The position numbers and the translations under genes were made by a program. Source: CAIWHR01 sp963717695 (GTDB lineage: Bacteria; Pseudomonadota; Gammaproteobacteria; Burkholderiales; Casimicrobiaceae). From it: DNA of 64,000 nt. The notes below the pieces were generated by a model. The model ran no database searches, was not told where the DNA came from, and was given only the letters and a program-made list of their open reading frames with translations. Location: the NCBI GenBank assembly GCA_963717695.1, contig CAVQWR010000007.1:702247-766246 (forward strand). Reading direction: 5' to 3'. Positions 51,907 through 63,329 of this stretch are shown piece by piece (within the stretch, counting starts at the first letter, position 1; every line of letters begins with the position of its first letter).

Positions 51907-54342
51907 TCAGCGCTCGCGCGGAGCGGAGATTCCGGCGGCAATTCGACCCACGCGGCGCCACGCCTTCGTCCGCACGACGCTGTCGGCGAGTCGACGCACA
52001 AGCTCGGGCGTGACCGTCAACGGCGATGCCGTGAGCGCCCGATAGGCCGTGGTCGATTCCGTGAGCCCGCGCGCCTGCGCTGCGCGCGCTGCAGCGCCCG
52101 CGGACGTCACGAGCGAGGCAAACATGTCCGTCCGGTTGGCCGTGTCTCCATCGTTCACCGCGGCGTAGAACGGCACGAATTCGGCACCTATGCTCGCGAG
52201 GCCCTGATAGTCGCCAAGGAAGAGCCCTTCGGCGAACGGGGCGTTGGCGAGATCGAATGGGCCTGCGACGCGGCTTTCCGTCCACGTGACGCCATCACTC
52301 GAGCGCGCGATCCAGTAATCGGTCGGGAGCGTGGCGGGGTCGGGCGTGTTGCTGCGGAAATCGTAATAGGAGACACCGATGGTGCCGTCGCTGCGAACCG
52401 TCACGGCAGGCGTGAATGCGGCGACCGACGCGTCTCGATTGACCTGCACCGGCGCCGACCACGTGAGCCCGCCATCGTTCGAGCGCGAGAGCGCTACGCC
52501 GTCGCGCACGCCGCCGGAAAAGCGCGCGTCCTGCCACACCGCCACCAGCGCGCCGCCGGGGCCGGCGGCGATCGCACCGAGGTTGCGCCGTCGCGCACCA
52601 GCCTTGCGCTGTCGGGATCGTACGTCCCGATCGACTGGACGTCGGCTACGGTGAACGGTGCGGACCACGTGATGCCCTTGTCGATTGAGCGGATCACCAT
52701 CACTTCGTCGACGGTCCGGAACTGCGTAAAGAACGTGACCAGCGTTCCGTCGGTCAGCACGACGGTCTGGTTGTTGATCGTCTGGCTGGTGCCACCCGGA
52801 TCGTAGATTGCGCGCGGCGCTTCCCACGTGATCCCGCCATCGACGGTCCGCGTGAAATACGTCGGACCGCGCCCCGAGGGCAGCAGCCGATCCATACCGC
52901 GTAGGCATAGCCGGCCAGTGTCGGATCGGAGGCGATCGAGTCCTTGTCGTTGAACGCGGTCGGGCCGTCGGTGATCAGTGTCGCGGGCGCGCTCCAGTGC
53001 GCCCGCCATCGGTCGAGCGACTCGCCAGCACCGCGCTGGATCCCGCACCGAAAGTCTGCCCGCTGAACGCGATCGCAATCTGGTACGCGACACTGTCGGG
53101 TCCGATCGCTACCCACGGATCGGAGCCGCGCGGATAGTCGCCGCCGTTCGCCGGCGTGCCCCCGAGCAGCGGGTGAATGCTGCCATCGAGCGCGACCACG
53201 TGCGGCCGCCGTCGCTCGACATGCCCGTCACCAGACCGCGCGCACCGCCATCCGACCAGCGGTCCTGCTGCCAGACACCGATCAGATTCGCGGGATTCGT
53301 CGGATTGACCGCAATGTAGGGCTCGACTTCGGAATTCGCAAACAGCGCGCCGGTCGGAGGCGAAAGATCGCATCCGTCCGCGAATGGCGTTGCCGCCGAC
53401 GCGCGAAACTGCGGATCCGGCAAAGTCTGGCAGAGCGTTCCGCCATTCGGCGCGAAGAGAAACCGCGTGATCGCCTTCGCCTGGGTGATCGGCCCCGGGA
53501 ATGGCGCGACCATCACCGAGTAGGCGAACGTGGCGTGGGCGCCGTCGGCGAACGTGAGCGTCGCCGTGCCGACTGGATTGGTCGTGACTTGCGCCGGGTC
53601 GAAGGCGTCGAAGCGCGCGCCGGCGTTCTGGTTCAGCGGACCGGTGAAGACGTTGGTCGTGCCCTGCCGCTGCACCAGCGCGGAGAGCCACAGCGGCGTG
53701 TGGTCCGCGTTGTACGTGTACCACGTCGCGAAGATGCTGTTGCCCTGATGCGCGAAGTTGATCCCCCACCCCGGCTCGCTCGCCGTCCACCATAGATCCT
53801 GGTAGTTCGTCGCCGCCGCATAATCGGGCGCCGTCGTGCTGTAGGTGCAGCTGGCCGGCGGCCCCGGCCGAGGTCGTAGCGCGCGATCGCCTTCGTCTGC
53901 GCTAACCCCGTTCACCGTATAGGCAAAGCTGCCGGTGTTGGCGTCGGTGAACGTCAGCGTGCCGCTGCCGACCGTGTGTCGTCTGCCGCCGGGCCCGGTG
54001 AAATTGTTGAAGGGCGGCCCGGTGTTCGTATGTTGATCGTCCCCGGCGTAGGCGTTGCCGGTCGGGCGTGGTGCGCTCCGCCAGCATCGTGAGCCACCAC
54101 GCACGGCCGCTGATGTCGTACGTGTACCAGGTGGCGAAAATCCGATCGCCCTGGTGCGCGAAGTTGATCCCCCAGCCCGATTCCGCGGCATTCCACCAGA
54201 GGCCCTGATAGTTTGGACCGCTTTGCGCATATGCGCCGGTACAGACAAGGAAAAGCGCTCGACGCCGCGCACAAGCGCCACTAGGCGGAAGCAGCCGCGC
54301 CGCATGCCTCTCGAACAAGACCCGTCTTACTGCGCTCCGCAT
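51907..54342 (-). CDS. Secreted BNR/sialidase-like repeat protein (fragmented by frameshifts)
   Basis: Parts in all three frames together give about 810 residues. After a basic, possibly signal-like N-terminus (LFLVCTGAYAQ), two copies of a domain with LWWNAAESGWGINFAHQGD and LWWTASEPGWGINFAHQGN appear, a module found in many betaproteobacterial exported proteins. The remainder contains BNR-type beta-propeller strands such as SSDGGRTWS, GITWEAPRA and SNDGGLTWSAP. At least five frame changes are needed. There is no evidence for sialidase activity beyond the propeller; treat it as a secreted beta-propeller of unknown target. Confidence 0.65.
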
Positions 54343-54475
54343 TGCGCCTCCTGCTGCTATGAGCTCCCTACGGTGCGGGAGCCGAGCCGCGGAATCTACC
54401 CCTATGGCGATCAGCGCCGCAATCAGCCAGCATCGCATTTGCGCGTGCCGCAGACTTTGCCGCCGATGCAATCGG

Positions 54476-55227
54476 TCAGCCGGACACGCGGTCGACGAAG
54501 CGCGTGATGGCCTCCAGCACCGCTTCGGGCTGGTCCTTGTGCGGCGAATGCCTGCAATCCTGCAGCGCCAGCACTTCCACATCCGTACGGCGCGGCGATG
54601 CGGCGAACCTGGTCCATCGTGCCGTACTCGTCGTCCTCGCCCTGGATCGCGAGCACGGGACACCCGATGCCCGGCAGGTACTCCTCGATGTTCCACGGCG
54701 AAACTCGGGATCGAGCCAGATGCGATTCCAGCCCCAGAACGCCGAATCGACGTCGGCGTGATAGCGCGCGAGGCGTGCCGCAAGCCGGTGGTTTCGTACG
54801 CGACTTTCGCGGCCGCGATGCTCTGCACGGAGATGTCCTCCACCATTACGTGCGGGGCCATCGCCACCACGCCTGACCGCCGAACGCCGGCACCGGCGTG
54901 AATCAGCGCGATGGATGCGCCGTCGCTGTGCCCCACGAGGATGGGATGCCCGACGTGAGGCGATCGAGCAGCGCGGGCAGCGCGACCAGCGCTTCGTGGT
55001 GCATGTACGTCACCGCGGCGGTGCCGTGAGCGCGTCCGATCCGCCGTAGCCGTAACGCGAGTACACGAGCGCGTTGCAGTCGGTGGCGTGCGCAAGCCGC
55101 CCCGGAAAATCGCGCCACAACGCGACCGAGCCGAGGCCCTCGTGCAGCAGCACGAGCGTCGGACGGCGGTCGCCCGCGTCGATGCGCTCTACTCGAGCCG
55201 GTGCCCCTCCGCCTCGGCGAACGGCAT
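54476..55227 (-). CDS. Alpha/beta hydrolase of the box locus (several frameshifts)
   Basis: About 250 residues spread over several frames: MPFAEAEGHRLE at the start, LVLLHEGLGSVALWRDFPGR with the oxyanion residues, the nucleophile elbow ILVGHSDGASIALIHAG, MLAIQGEDDEYGTMDQVRRI with a plausible acid, and ITRFVDRV at the end. Family members encoded in aerobic benzoate clusters may hydrolyse CoA-ester intermediates or lactones, but the substrate is unproven. It is the last gene of the minus-strand ABC operon, 10 bp after the LivF-type gene. Confidence 0.72.
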
Positions 55228-55237
55228 GCCGGACTCT

Positions 55238-55961
55238 CTAGACGCCCAGGTAGCGCTGCAGCAGCTCCGGCTGCGCGCGCAGCTCCGCGCCCGACCCTTC
55301 GAACACAACGCGCCCTTGACCAGGATCACGTTGCGGTCGGCGATCGCCGTGACCGCGCGCGAAGTTCTTGTCGACGATGACGCGGCGATGCCGCTGGCGC
55401 GGATCTCGGCGCAGATGCGCCAGATCTCGCGCGCGATCAGCGGCGCCAGGCCTTCGGTGGCCTCGTCGAGAATCAGCAGGTCGGGATTGGTCATCAGCGC
55501 GCGGCCGATGGTGAGCATCTGCTGCTCGCCGCCGGAGAGCTGCGTGCCGCCGTTGCGCAGCCGCTCCGCCAGGCGCGGAAACGTCTCGCAGCACGCGCTC
55601 GAGGTCCAGTCGCGCCGGCCGTCGGTGCCGGCGCGCGCCGCCATCACGAGGTTCTCGCGCACGGTCAGGTTGGGGAAGATGCCGCGCCCTTCCGGCACGT
55701 AGGCGATGCCCTGGCGCGCGACGCGATAGCGGCGCGGCGCCGGTCATGTCCGCGCCCTTGACGCGCACCGCGCCGTGCGCGCGGCGGCACGAGGCCCAGC
55801 AGCGTGCGCAGCAGCGTGGTCTTGCCCATGCCGTTGCGGCCCATCAGCCCGACCGTCTCGCCGCGGCCGATGCGCGAAGTCGACGCCGTGCAGGACGTGG
55901 CTCGCGCCGTAATAGGTGTGCAGGCCGCGTCGCCTCGATCGAGCGGGCGCGTCCGGCTCAC
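55238..55961 (-). CDS. LivF-type ABC ATPase (frameshifted)
   Basis: About 240 residues in two or more frames: YYGASHVLHGVDFRIGRGE, Walker A GRNGMGKTT, EGRGIFPNLTVRENLVMAAR, signature LSGGEQQM, Walker B LLILDEATEGLAP and the end LLQRYLGV. This is the short, LivF-type ATPase of hydrophobic/aromatic-acid importers. GTG 55961 is the likely start. With the LivG/H/M genes and a binding protein in a benzoate locus, uptake of benzoate or a similar acid is the best inference. Confidence 0.82.
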
Positions 55962-56725
55962 GTCACCGGCATCCTCCTCGCCGAGATAGGCCTCCTGCAC
56001 CGCCGCGCTCGGCGCGGATCTGTCGCGGCGGTCGCCGCTCTCGAGCACCCGGCCGTTGACCATCACCGTGAGCCGGTCGGCGAGGGTGAACACCGCGTCC
56101 ATGTCGTGCTCGACCAGCAGCATCGCGTGCGTCCTGCTTCAGCCGCGCAGCAGCTCCACCATGCGCTGCGCTTCCTCCGCGCCCATGCCGGCCAGCGGCT
56201 CGTCGAGCAGCAGCACCTCGCGGCTGCGGTGGCGAGCGTCATGGCGATCTCGAGCTGGCGCTGCTCGCCGTGCGACAGCGTCGCGGCGGTCACGCCGCGC
56301 CGCGCCGTCAGGCCCGCCAGCGTCCAGCGCGCGCTCGGCCGCTGCGCCGGATCGCCGTACGCGAGCGCCGGCCGGAAGAAGCCGCATCGAGCTGGCGCGC
56401 CGCGACTGCGCCGCGAGGCGGCAGTTCTCGAACGCGGTGAAGGCAGGAAGATGTTGGTCTTCTGATAGCTGCGGCCGATGCCGGCGCGCGAGATGCGGTC
56501 CGGGCGCCAGGCCGGCGATGTCGTGGCCGGCGAGCGCACGCTGCCGGCGGTCGGCGCGATGTCGCCCGAGAGCAGGTTGATCAGCGTGGACTTGCCGGCG
56601 CCATTGGGGCCGATCACCGCATGGATGCGCGTCGCGCCTGAGGTCGAGCGACACGCTCGCTGACCGCGGCGAGGCCGCCGAAGCGCTTGCGTGAGGCCGC
56701 GTGGCGACAGGAGCGGCTCAGTCAC
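55962..56725 (-). CDS. LivG-type ABC ATPase (frameshifted)
   Basis: About 250 residues in several frames: Walker A GPNGAGKST, GIGRSYQKTNIF, signature LSHGEQRQLEIAM, then MLLVEHDMDAVFTLADRLTV and VQEAYLGEEDAG near the end. It is the longer, LivG-type partner of LivF. GTG 56725 overlaps the stop of the LivM gene. The end coordinate is approximate because the frame is disturbed near 55970. Confidence 0.8.
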
Positions 56726-57747
56726 GGCCCGGCCTCGCGCTGCGGCGCAGCGCTGCGATCAGCGCGCCCAGCAGGCCCCGCGGCGCGACAGACACCGACC
56801 AGCACGATGAACAGCGCCCATCCGCAGCTGCCAGTGCTTGCCGGTCGACGGCCGCCGATCGCGGGCAGGCTCTGACACGTCGAGCAGCACCACGACGCGA
56901 AGGCGCCGACGACCGCGCCGACAGGGTGCCCATGCCGCCGAGGATCACCATCATGATCGCGTCGCCCGCTGAGTGCCAGCCGACATGAGCTCGGGATTGA
57001 CGAAGCCGAACTGCGCCGCGCCGAAGATAGCCCGCCAGCCCGGCGAGCGCGCCGGCCAGCATGAAGGCGGCGAGCTTGTAGCGGAAGGTGCGCGAAGCCC
57101 AGCGACCGCATGCGGTGCTCGTTGCTGCGGATGCCGCGCCAGCACGCGCCCGAAGGGCGAGCGCAGCACGCCGCAGGAAGAGGTAGACCAGCACCAGCAG
57201 CGCCAGCGCGAAGTAATAGAAGGCGCGCATGTTCTCCAGGTCGAACGGCTCCCAGCCGGCGATCGCCGCACGGCTTGAAGTTGATGTAGATGCCGTCCGA
57301 GCCGCCGAGCCGAACTTGGTGTCGTGGAACAGGAAGTAACACCATCTGCGCGAAGGCCAGGGTGACCATGATGAAGTAGATGCCGGAGGTGCGCACGACG
57401 AAGACGCCGATCACCAGCGCGGCGAGCGCCGACGCGGCCACCGCGACCGGCAGCGTCAGCCACAGGTTGGCCGCCTCGTACCTGCGGCGACAGCAGCGCC
57501 AGCGCATAGCCGCCGAGGCCGAAGAACGCGGCATGGCCGAGCGACACCAGCCCGGTGAAGCCCGACCAGCAGATCGAGGCTCATGGCGAAGATCGCCAGG
57601 ATCATCACTTGGGCGACGCAGCTGGGTGTAGAACTCGGTCGCCGACGAGCGGGAAGAGCGCCAGCAGCGGCCAGCAACGCCGACGAGCGCAGCAGCCACG
57701 CGCAGCGCCGCGCGGCAGCACTTCGAGGCGCGCTCGCACGGCGCCAT
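56722..57747 (-). CDS. LivM-type ABC permease (frameshifted)
   Basis: About 340 residues over several frames. Helices such as LWLTLPVAVAASALAALVIG, VFVVRTSGIYFIMVTLAFAQ and a C-terminal GGMGT-containing loop are visible, as is SLGHAAFFGLGGYALALL, a LivM signature. It is the second membrane subunit of the aromatic-acid importer. Boundaries depend on uncorrected indels. Confidence 0.78.
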   Translation of the reverse strand: MAPCERASKCCRAALRVAAALVGVAGRCWRSSRSSATEFYTQLRRPSDDPGDLRHEPRSAGRASPGWCRSAMPRSSASAAMRWRCCRRRYEAANLWLTLPVAVAASALAALVIGVFVVRTSGIYFIMVTLAFAQMVLLPVPRHQVRLGGSDGIYINFKPCGDRRLGAVRPGEHARLLLLRAGAAGAGLPLPAACCARPSGACWRGIRSNEHRMRSLGFAHLPLQARRLHAGRRARRAGGLSSARRSSASSIPSSCRLALSGRRDHDGDPRRHGHPVGAVVGAFASWCCSTCQSLPAIGGRRPASTGSCGWALFIVLVGVCRAAGPAGRADRSAAPQREAGP

Positions 57748-58617
57748 GCCCGAACAGGCCTTCCGGCCGCCACAGCAGCACCGCCGCCATCAGCATGTAG
57801 ACCAGCATGCCGGCGACCTGCGGCAGCCAGCACCTTGCCGAAGGTGTCGGCCAGGCCGATCAGCAGCGCGCGCGACCAGCGCGCCCCTGCACCGAGCCGA
57901 TGCCGCCGATCACCACCACGACGAAGCACATGATCAGCACCTGCGTGCCCATGCCGGGATAGACCGATGGCGACCGGCGCCGCGATCATCCCGGCGAACG
58001 CCGGCCAGCGCCACGCCGAGCGGCGAACACGAGCCGGTGGATCAGCTTGATGTTGATGCCCAGGGACTGCACCATCTCGCGGTTGAAGGCGCCGGCGCGG
58101 ATCATCATGCCCAGCCGCGTCTGCGAGATCAGCAGGTACATGCCGACGGCGAGCACGAGGCACACGGCCGACATGAACAGCCGGTAGACCGGGTAGGACA
58201 GGTTGTCGGTCAGCGGGATCGAGGCGTGAGAGCAGCCGGGAACGGCACGCCGTGCACGTCGTCGCCGCACAGGATGCTGCGCAGTTCCTCGAAGATGTGG
58301 ATCAGGCCGAAGGTCAGCAGCACCTGGTCGCAGGTGGTCGCGCTGGTAGAGGTGGCGGAACAGCAGCCACTCGAGCGCGAGCCCGAGCAGCCACCGACAG
58401 CACGGCGCCGACCACGATCGCCAGCCAGAGGCTGCCGGTCGCTGGCGACAGCGAGAAGGCCAGGTAGGCGCCCAGCATGTAGAAGCTGCCATGCGCCAGG
58501 TTGACGATGCCCATGATGCCGAAGATCAGCGTCAGCCCGCTGGCCACCAGGAACAGCAGCAGCCCGTACTGGACGCTGTTGAGCAGCTGGATGAGGAAGA
58601 AGTACGAGGCGGTCCAT
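57745..58617 (-). CDS. LivH-type ABC permease (frameshifted)
   Basis: About 290 residues in several frames. MASGLTLIFGIMGIVNLAHG and SFYMLGAYLAFSLSP near the start, and MLVYMLMAAVLLWRPEGLFG at the end, are characteristic of LivH. The start at 58617 (MDRLVLL) is plausible but the first residues are disturbed. It comes between the binding-protein gene and the LivM gene. Confidence 0.78.
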
Positions 58618-58720
58618 CGCTAGGGTGCCGCGGCCGGGCGCAGGGCCAGTGCCTGGACATACCGCATGCGGAACACAGGCGATGCCGGCGCGGCACTGGG
58701 CTCGCGCGCTAGCACGCGCG

Positions 58721-59926
58721 CTAGCCGCAGCGTCGCTTACGCGACAGCGTTAGCAGCCGCATCGCCGGATCGGCCAGCGCCTTGACGGCGATGCCGATCA
58801 CCTTGTTCTCCATGCCCTCGACCTTGCGCAGGTAGATGTCCTGGATCGGGTTGTGCGACTTGCACATGGTCAACTTGCCGCGCGGGCTGTCGATCTCGGC
58901 GTCTCCATGGCCGTGATCAGCTCCTTGCTTGCTTCGATGTCGCCCTTGACCGCCGCGATGCCCGGCGCGAGCAGCTGGCCGGTGTCGTAGCCCTGCACCG
59001 CATAGACGTCGGGCTGCGCTTGAACGCCTTCGCGTAGGCCGGGCGGAACTGCTTGTTCCGCGGCGTGTCGAGCCGTCGGCATAGTGCAGCGTCGTCATCG
59101 ATGCCTTCGCCGCGCGCCCGGCGCCTCGAGCACGCCGTCGGTGAGGAAGCCCGGGCCCGACCAGCGGGATTTTGTTGAGGCCCGCCGCGGCATAGTCCTT
59201 GATGAACTTGGCGGCGCCGCCGCCGGCGAAGAAGCAGGACCGACGTCGGGCTTGAGCGAGGCGATCTCGGTGAGCAGCGCCTGGAACTCGACCTGCGGGA
59301 AGGGCAGCGCCCAGCTCCTTGACGACCGTGCCGCCGCGCCTTGGTGAAGCTGTCCTTGAAGCCGCCGAACGATTCATCGCCGGCCGCGTAATTCCAGGTG
59401 ATCGTCACGGCCTTCTTCAGGCCGCTCGGCCATCACCTTGCCCATCGCGAAGCTCGGCTGCGCAGTTGGTGAACGAGGTGCGGAAGACGTTGGGCGCGCA
59501 CAGCGCGCCGGTGGCCGCGTCGAGCCGGCGTTGGGGATGATGATGCAGCATGCCGTTTTCGCGCGCGACCTTCTGCATGCCCATCTGCACGCCGGAGTGC
59601 ACCGTGCCGATCAGGACGTCGACCTTGTCGCGCTTGACCAGCTTGTTGGCGTTCTCCGGCGCCCTTGGCCGGCTCGGATTCGTCGTCGACCTTGAACCAT
59701 TCGATCTCGCGGCCGCCGAGCTTGCCGCCCTGCTCGTTGATGGCCAGCGAACGCCGTTCTCGATGGCGACGCCGAGCGGCGCGTAGGTGCCGGTGTAGGG
59801 CAGCATCAGGCCGACGCTGATCTTGCCGGCTGGCGCGAGCGATGCCGGGCGGCAGCAGCCGCTGCGGCGATCGCGGCGCCGCGACGGGCGGCACCGCGGG
59901 TCAGGATGAGTCGGCGGCTGCGTCAT
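58721..59926 (-). CDS. Periplasmic substrate-binding protein of the LivFGMH-type importer (frameshifted)
   Basis: About 400 residues in several frames. ISVGLMLPYTGTYAPLGVAI follows a signal-like N-terminus; later segments are NANKLVKRDKVDVLIGTVHS, a region like VQGYDTGQLL and IYLRKVEGMENKVI near the end. The family binds branched-chain amino acids or aromatic acids; the locus suggests benzoate. ATG 59926 has a strong GAAGGAGAT ribosome site. Confidence 0.8.
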
Positions 59927-59978
59927 GTGATCTCCTTCGTGATGGTTCGTGGTGGCATTCATCTGGGTGCCTCCGCCG

Positions 59979-61601
59979 TCACGCGCCACATGGCTGTCCC
60001 TCAGACGCGCGCGCAGCTTGAAGCGCTGGATCTTGCCGGTCGCGGTCTTCGGCAGCTCGGCGAGGAACTCGATCCAGCGCGGATACTTGTAGGGCGCGAG
60101 CCGCGTCTTCACGTGCTGCCTGCAGTTCCTCGGCAGCTCGCGGCGCCGCGCGCCCGGCTTGAGCACCACGATAGGCCTTGGGCTTGACCAGGCCGTCCTC
60201 GTCGGCCATGCCGATCACGGCGGCCTCGAGCACGCCGGCGTGCGTCATGAGCGCGGCCTCGACCTCGAACGGCGAGACGTAGATGCCGCCGACCTTCAGC
60301 ATGTCGTCGCTGCGGCCGCAGTAGGTGTAATAGCCGTCGGCGTCGCGCGATGTACTTGTCGCCGCTGCGCGTCCACGGCCCCAGGAAGGTGCTCGCGTGC
60401 TTGCTCGCGGTTGTTCCAGTACATGTGGCGGCGCTGGTCGGGCCGCGCGATCTGCAGTTCGCCGATCTCGCCGTCGCGCACCGGCTGGCCGTCGTCGCCG
60501 ACGATGCGCAGCTCGTAGCCCGGCACCGGCTTGCCGCGTGGTGCCGTAGCGCACCTCGCCCGGGCGGTTGGACAGGAAGATGTGCAGCATCTCGGTCGAG
60601 CCGATGCCGTCGAGGATCTCGACGCCGAAGCGCTCGGTCCAGCGCTCGCCGATGTCCGCCGGCAGCGCCTCGCCGGCGCGAGGTGCACACGCGCAGCGCG
60701 AGCTCGCCTCGCGCGCGGCAGGCTCGGGGCTCGCCAGCAGCGCCGCATACAGCGTCGGCACGCCGTAGAAGATCGTCGGCCGCTGTTCCTTGCAGGATCG
60801 CGCGAACACGGCCGCCGGCGTCGGCCGCTCGGCCAGCAGCACGGCGGTGGCGCCCACCGCCATCGGGAAGGTGAGGGCGTTGCCCAGCCCATAGGCGAAG
60901 AACAGCTTCGCCGCCGAAAAGACGACGTCGTCCTCGCGGATGCCCAGGACGGCTCGGCATAAAGCTCGGCCGTCTGGATCAGGTGCGAGTGCAGATGCAC
61001 GGTGCCCTTGGGCGTGCCGGTCGAGCCCGCGGAGTACAGCCAGAAGCAGGCGTCGTCGCGCGTCGTCGCCGCCGCCTCGGCGCGCGGCGTCGGCGCCGCG
61101 GCGAGCGAGCTGCGCGAGCGAGGCCGGCCGCGCGCCTCGTCCGCCGGACGACGATGACATGCGCGCAGATGCGGGCTGCTTGCCGAGCAGCGGCGCGAAC
61201 GCGGCAGTAGAGCGCTCGGAGACGACCAGCGCGCGCGCGCGGCTGTCGCGCAGCATGTAGTCGTAGTCGTGCGTCGGTGAGCAGCGTGTTGGCCGCGATC
61301 GGCACGATGCCGGCCTTGATCGCGCCGAGGAACGCCGCCGGGAAATCGATGGTGTCGAGCAGGCACAGCAGGACGCGCTGCTCCGGCTCGAGGCCGAGCG
61401 CGCGAAGCGCGTTGGCAGCGCGGTCGACCCGCTCGGCGAGCTCGCCGTAGGTAGGCTGCCGCGGTCGTCGATGTAGGCGGGCTTGTCGGCGCGCCCGGCC
61501 GCGAGGTTGCGCGCGATCAGATCGTGCGGCCGCGTTGTAGTCGCGCGGGATCTCGACGCGCGGCGGGCTGCGCTGTGGTCGGCCGTGGCTCAGGACGGCA
61601 T
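59979..61601 (-). CDS. Benzoate-CoA ligase (frameshifted)
   Basis: About 535 residues spread over frames. Recognisable are PTYGELAERVDRAANALRAL, LDTIDFPAAFLGAIKAGIVP, the AMP-binding YSAGSTGTPKGTVHLH, the benzoate-ligase section AAKLFFAYGLGNALTFPMAV and the C-terminal PKTATGKIQRFKL with the catalytic Lys. It converts benzoate, ATP and CoA to benzoyl-CoA, the common entry to both the box and bcr pathways. Strong AGGAGG precedes ATG 61601. The same enzyme could serve both pathways in this genome. Confidence 0.88.
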
Positions 61602-62140
61602 GTTGTTTCCTCCTTGGTCTCTTCCACGCGGGCGCGGTCGGTCTGCATGCCGGAATTTCGCGCGGAAGGCTCCGGATATGTCTTGCGTGAATTCGATCGC
61701 GCCCTGCGGCAGCAGGTATAGCACGAGCGCCTGTCCGCCGGCGACGGTCGGCTCGTGCGCGGCTTCCGGGCCGTAGACCACCCAGCCCGCGCCGCGGCCG
61801 TCGAAGCGCGCCGCGTCCGTCGATGGGCATGCACCAGGTCGATCTCGCCGTTGGGATGGCGGTGGTGCCCGCCCGCGACGTCGTTCATCTCGACCACGTC
61901 GATAAAGCCGTGCGTCGCCGGCCCGGCTTCACCACGCGCCCGTACTTGATGCCGGCGTGCTCGCGACGCACATCCAGTCTCGGCGCGATGGCCTGCGCGT
62001 CGCACCCGCGCGCATCGAAACACCGTCGCCGTCGGCCCGGAACGGCGTTGAGTGCGCTTCGAGAGCGGCGTCGAGCGGCGCGCCCGCGATGTGCCGTGAC
62101 CGTCGCGACCAGTTCGGTGAAGTCGTCGTGGGCAGGTCAT
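61602..62140 (-). CDS. DUF4863-family protein (frameshifted)
   Basis: About 170 residues in several frames. Clear family segments are FIDVVEMNDVAGGHHRHPNG, GEIDLV, VVYGPEAAHEPTVAGGQALV and YLLPQGAIEFTQ. The family includes PnbB-type 4-hydroxylaminobenzoate lyases, though members in box clusters are usually unassigned. The His-rich GGHHRHPNGEID segment looks like a metal site. It is the first gene of the minus-strand operon and is divergent from boxR. Confidence 0.75.
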
Positions 62141-62332
62141 GTAGCGGATGCTTCGTACCGAGATGTCCTGGTTCCGGCCATCTGCACTTGTAAGTCAGGT
62201 CACTCTGTCAACGAGCAGTCAAGCACAATACACTATATCGCGCTGCGCGGAGGCGTAATTTCCCTCTATGCTCGCGTGCATCGTCCGCTGGATCTAGGAT
62301 CCTTGCGTGCGGTTTCCGATCTGCAGAACTGC

Positions 62333-62362
62333 TTGACAGGATTTTCAGCATTACAGTGCATA
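62333..62362 (+). promoter_or_regulatory. Candidate promoter of boxR
   Basis: -35 TTGACA (62333-62338) and -10-like TGCATA (62357-62362) with an 18-bp spacer, within the 62141-62399 divergent region. The -10 match is imperfect, leaving room for an activator or weak use. No clear TGCA-N6-TGCA pair was found. Confidence 0.45.
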
Positions 62363-62399
62363 TATTTCGCTCTTGGATCTAAACGTTGCTCCTGAGCGA

Positions 62400-63298
62400 A
62401 TGCGCCTGCTGCCGCAGCACGAGCCGGTGCAACGACGCCTCGACCGCACGAGTGCCGCGCCACGCCGATTCCTCGCGCGCTGGGCGCCCCGTCCGCGAGG
62501 CGCGCGAGCGCCGCGGCATGGCGCGCAAGGCGCTGTCGCAGCAGGCCGGCGTGTCCGAGCGCTATCTCGCGCAACTCGAAGCGGGCGAAGGCAATGCGTC
62601 CATGCTGCTGCTGCGCAACGTCGCGCGCGCGCTGAGCATGCCGCTGACCGAGCTGCTCGACGCAGCGCGAGCCCTCCGTCGAGCAGCGCCTGCATCCGGC
62701 GCTTCCTCGACCGGCTGCCGCGAGCACCGCCTCGAGGACGTCGTGTTCCGGCTGATGCGCGACTTCGGGCTGAGCGAGGCGCGCGGCGCGAAGCGGATCG
62801 CGCTGATCGGGCTGCGCGGCGCCGGCAAGACCACGCTCGGCGGCGCGCTCGCGGAGGAGCTGCGGCGTGCCCTTCGTCGAGCTCGACCGCGAGATCGAGC
62901 GCGAGGCCGGCATCAGCATGAACGAAATCTTCCTGCTCTACGGGCAGGCCGGCTATCGCCGCATCGAGCGCCGCTGCCTCGAGCGGATCATCGAGCAGCA
63001 CGGAGCCGCGTGGTGTCCGGCCGGCGGCGGCATCGTGTCCGAGCCCGAAACCTTCGACCTGCTGCTCAGCCATTCTAATGCGTCTGGGTCAAGGCACCGC
63101 CCGAAGAGCACATGGCCGCGTGGTCGCGCAGGGCGACCTGCGGCCGATGCAGGGCAACGCCGAGGCGATGGAAGACCTCGACGCCATCCTCGAGCGCGCG
63201 AGCCGCTGTACCGCAAGGCCGACGCGACGCTCGACACGGCGGGCGAGCACGCCGCCGCAAAGCTCGCCAAGCTGCCCCGGGCCCTGGCGCGGGCCTGA
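62400..63298 (+). CDS. boxR: BoxR-type regulator: XRE helix-turn-helix plus shikimate-kinase-like domain (frameshifted)
   Basis: About 300 residues. The N-terminal XRE DNA-binding domain is KALSQQAGVSERYLAQLEAG with EGNASMLLLRNVARAL. The C-terminal domain has the P-loop LIGLRGAGKTTLGGALAEEL, VPFVELDREIEREAGISMNE, AGYRRIERRCLERIIEQHG and GGGIVSEPETFDLLL. This is the domain order of BoxR/BzdR, repressors that respond to benzoyl-CoA in Azoarcus/Aromatoleum. Frame breaks lie near 62870 and 63085. The exact start is unclear: ATG 62400 and upstream TTG codons are possible. It is the only such regulator in the window. Confidence 0.87.
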
Positions 63299-63329
63299 CG
63301 CCGCATCGACGACCAAGAGGAGACACGCC

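Noticed and set aside
62141..62399. BzdR/BoxR-type TGCA-N6-TGCA operator upstream of boxR
   Set aside because: Several TGCA tetramers occur but none with the required spacing.
55238..63298. Pseudogenisation of the whole box/ABC region
   Set aside because: Conserved motifs continue across every frame change and ribosome sites are intact, which fits sequence error better than decay.
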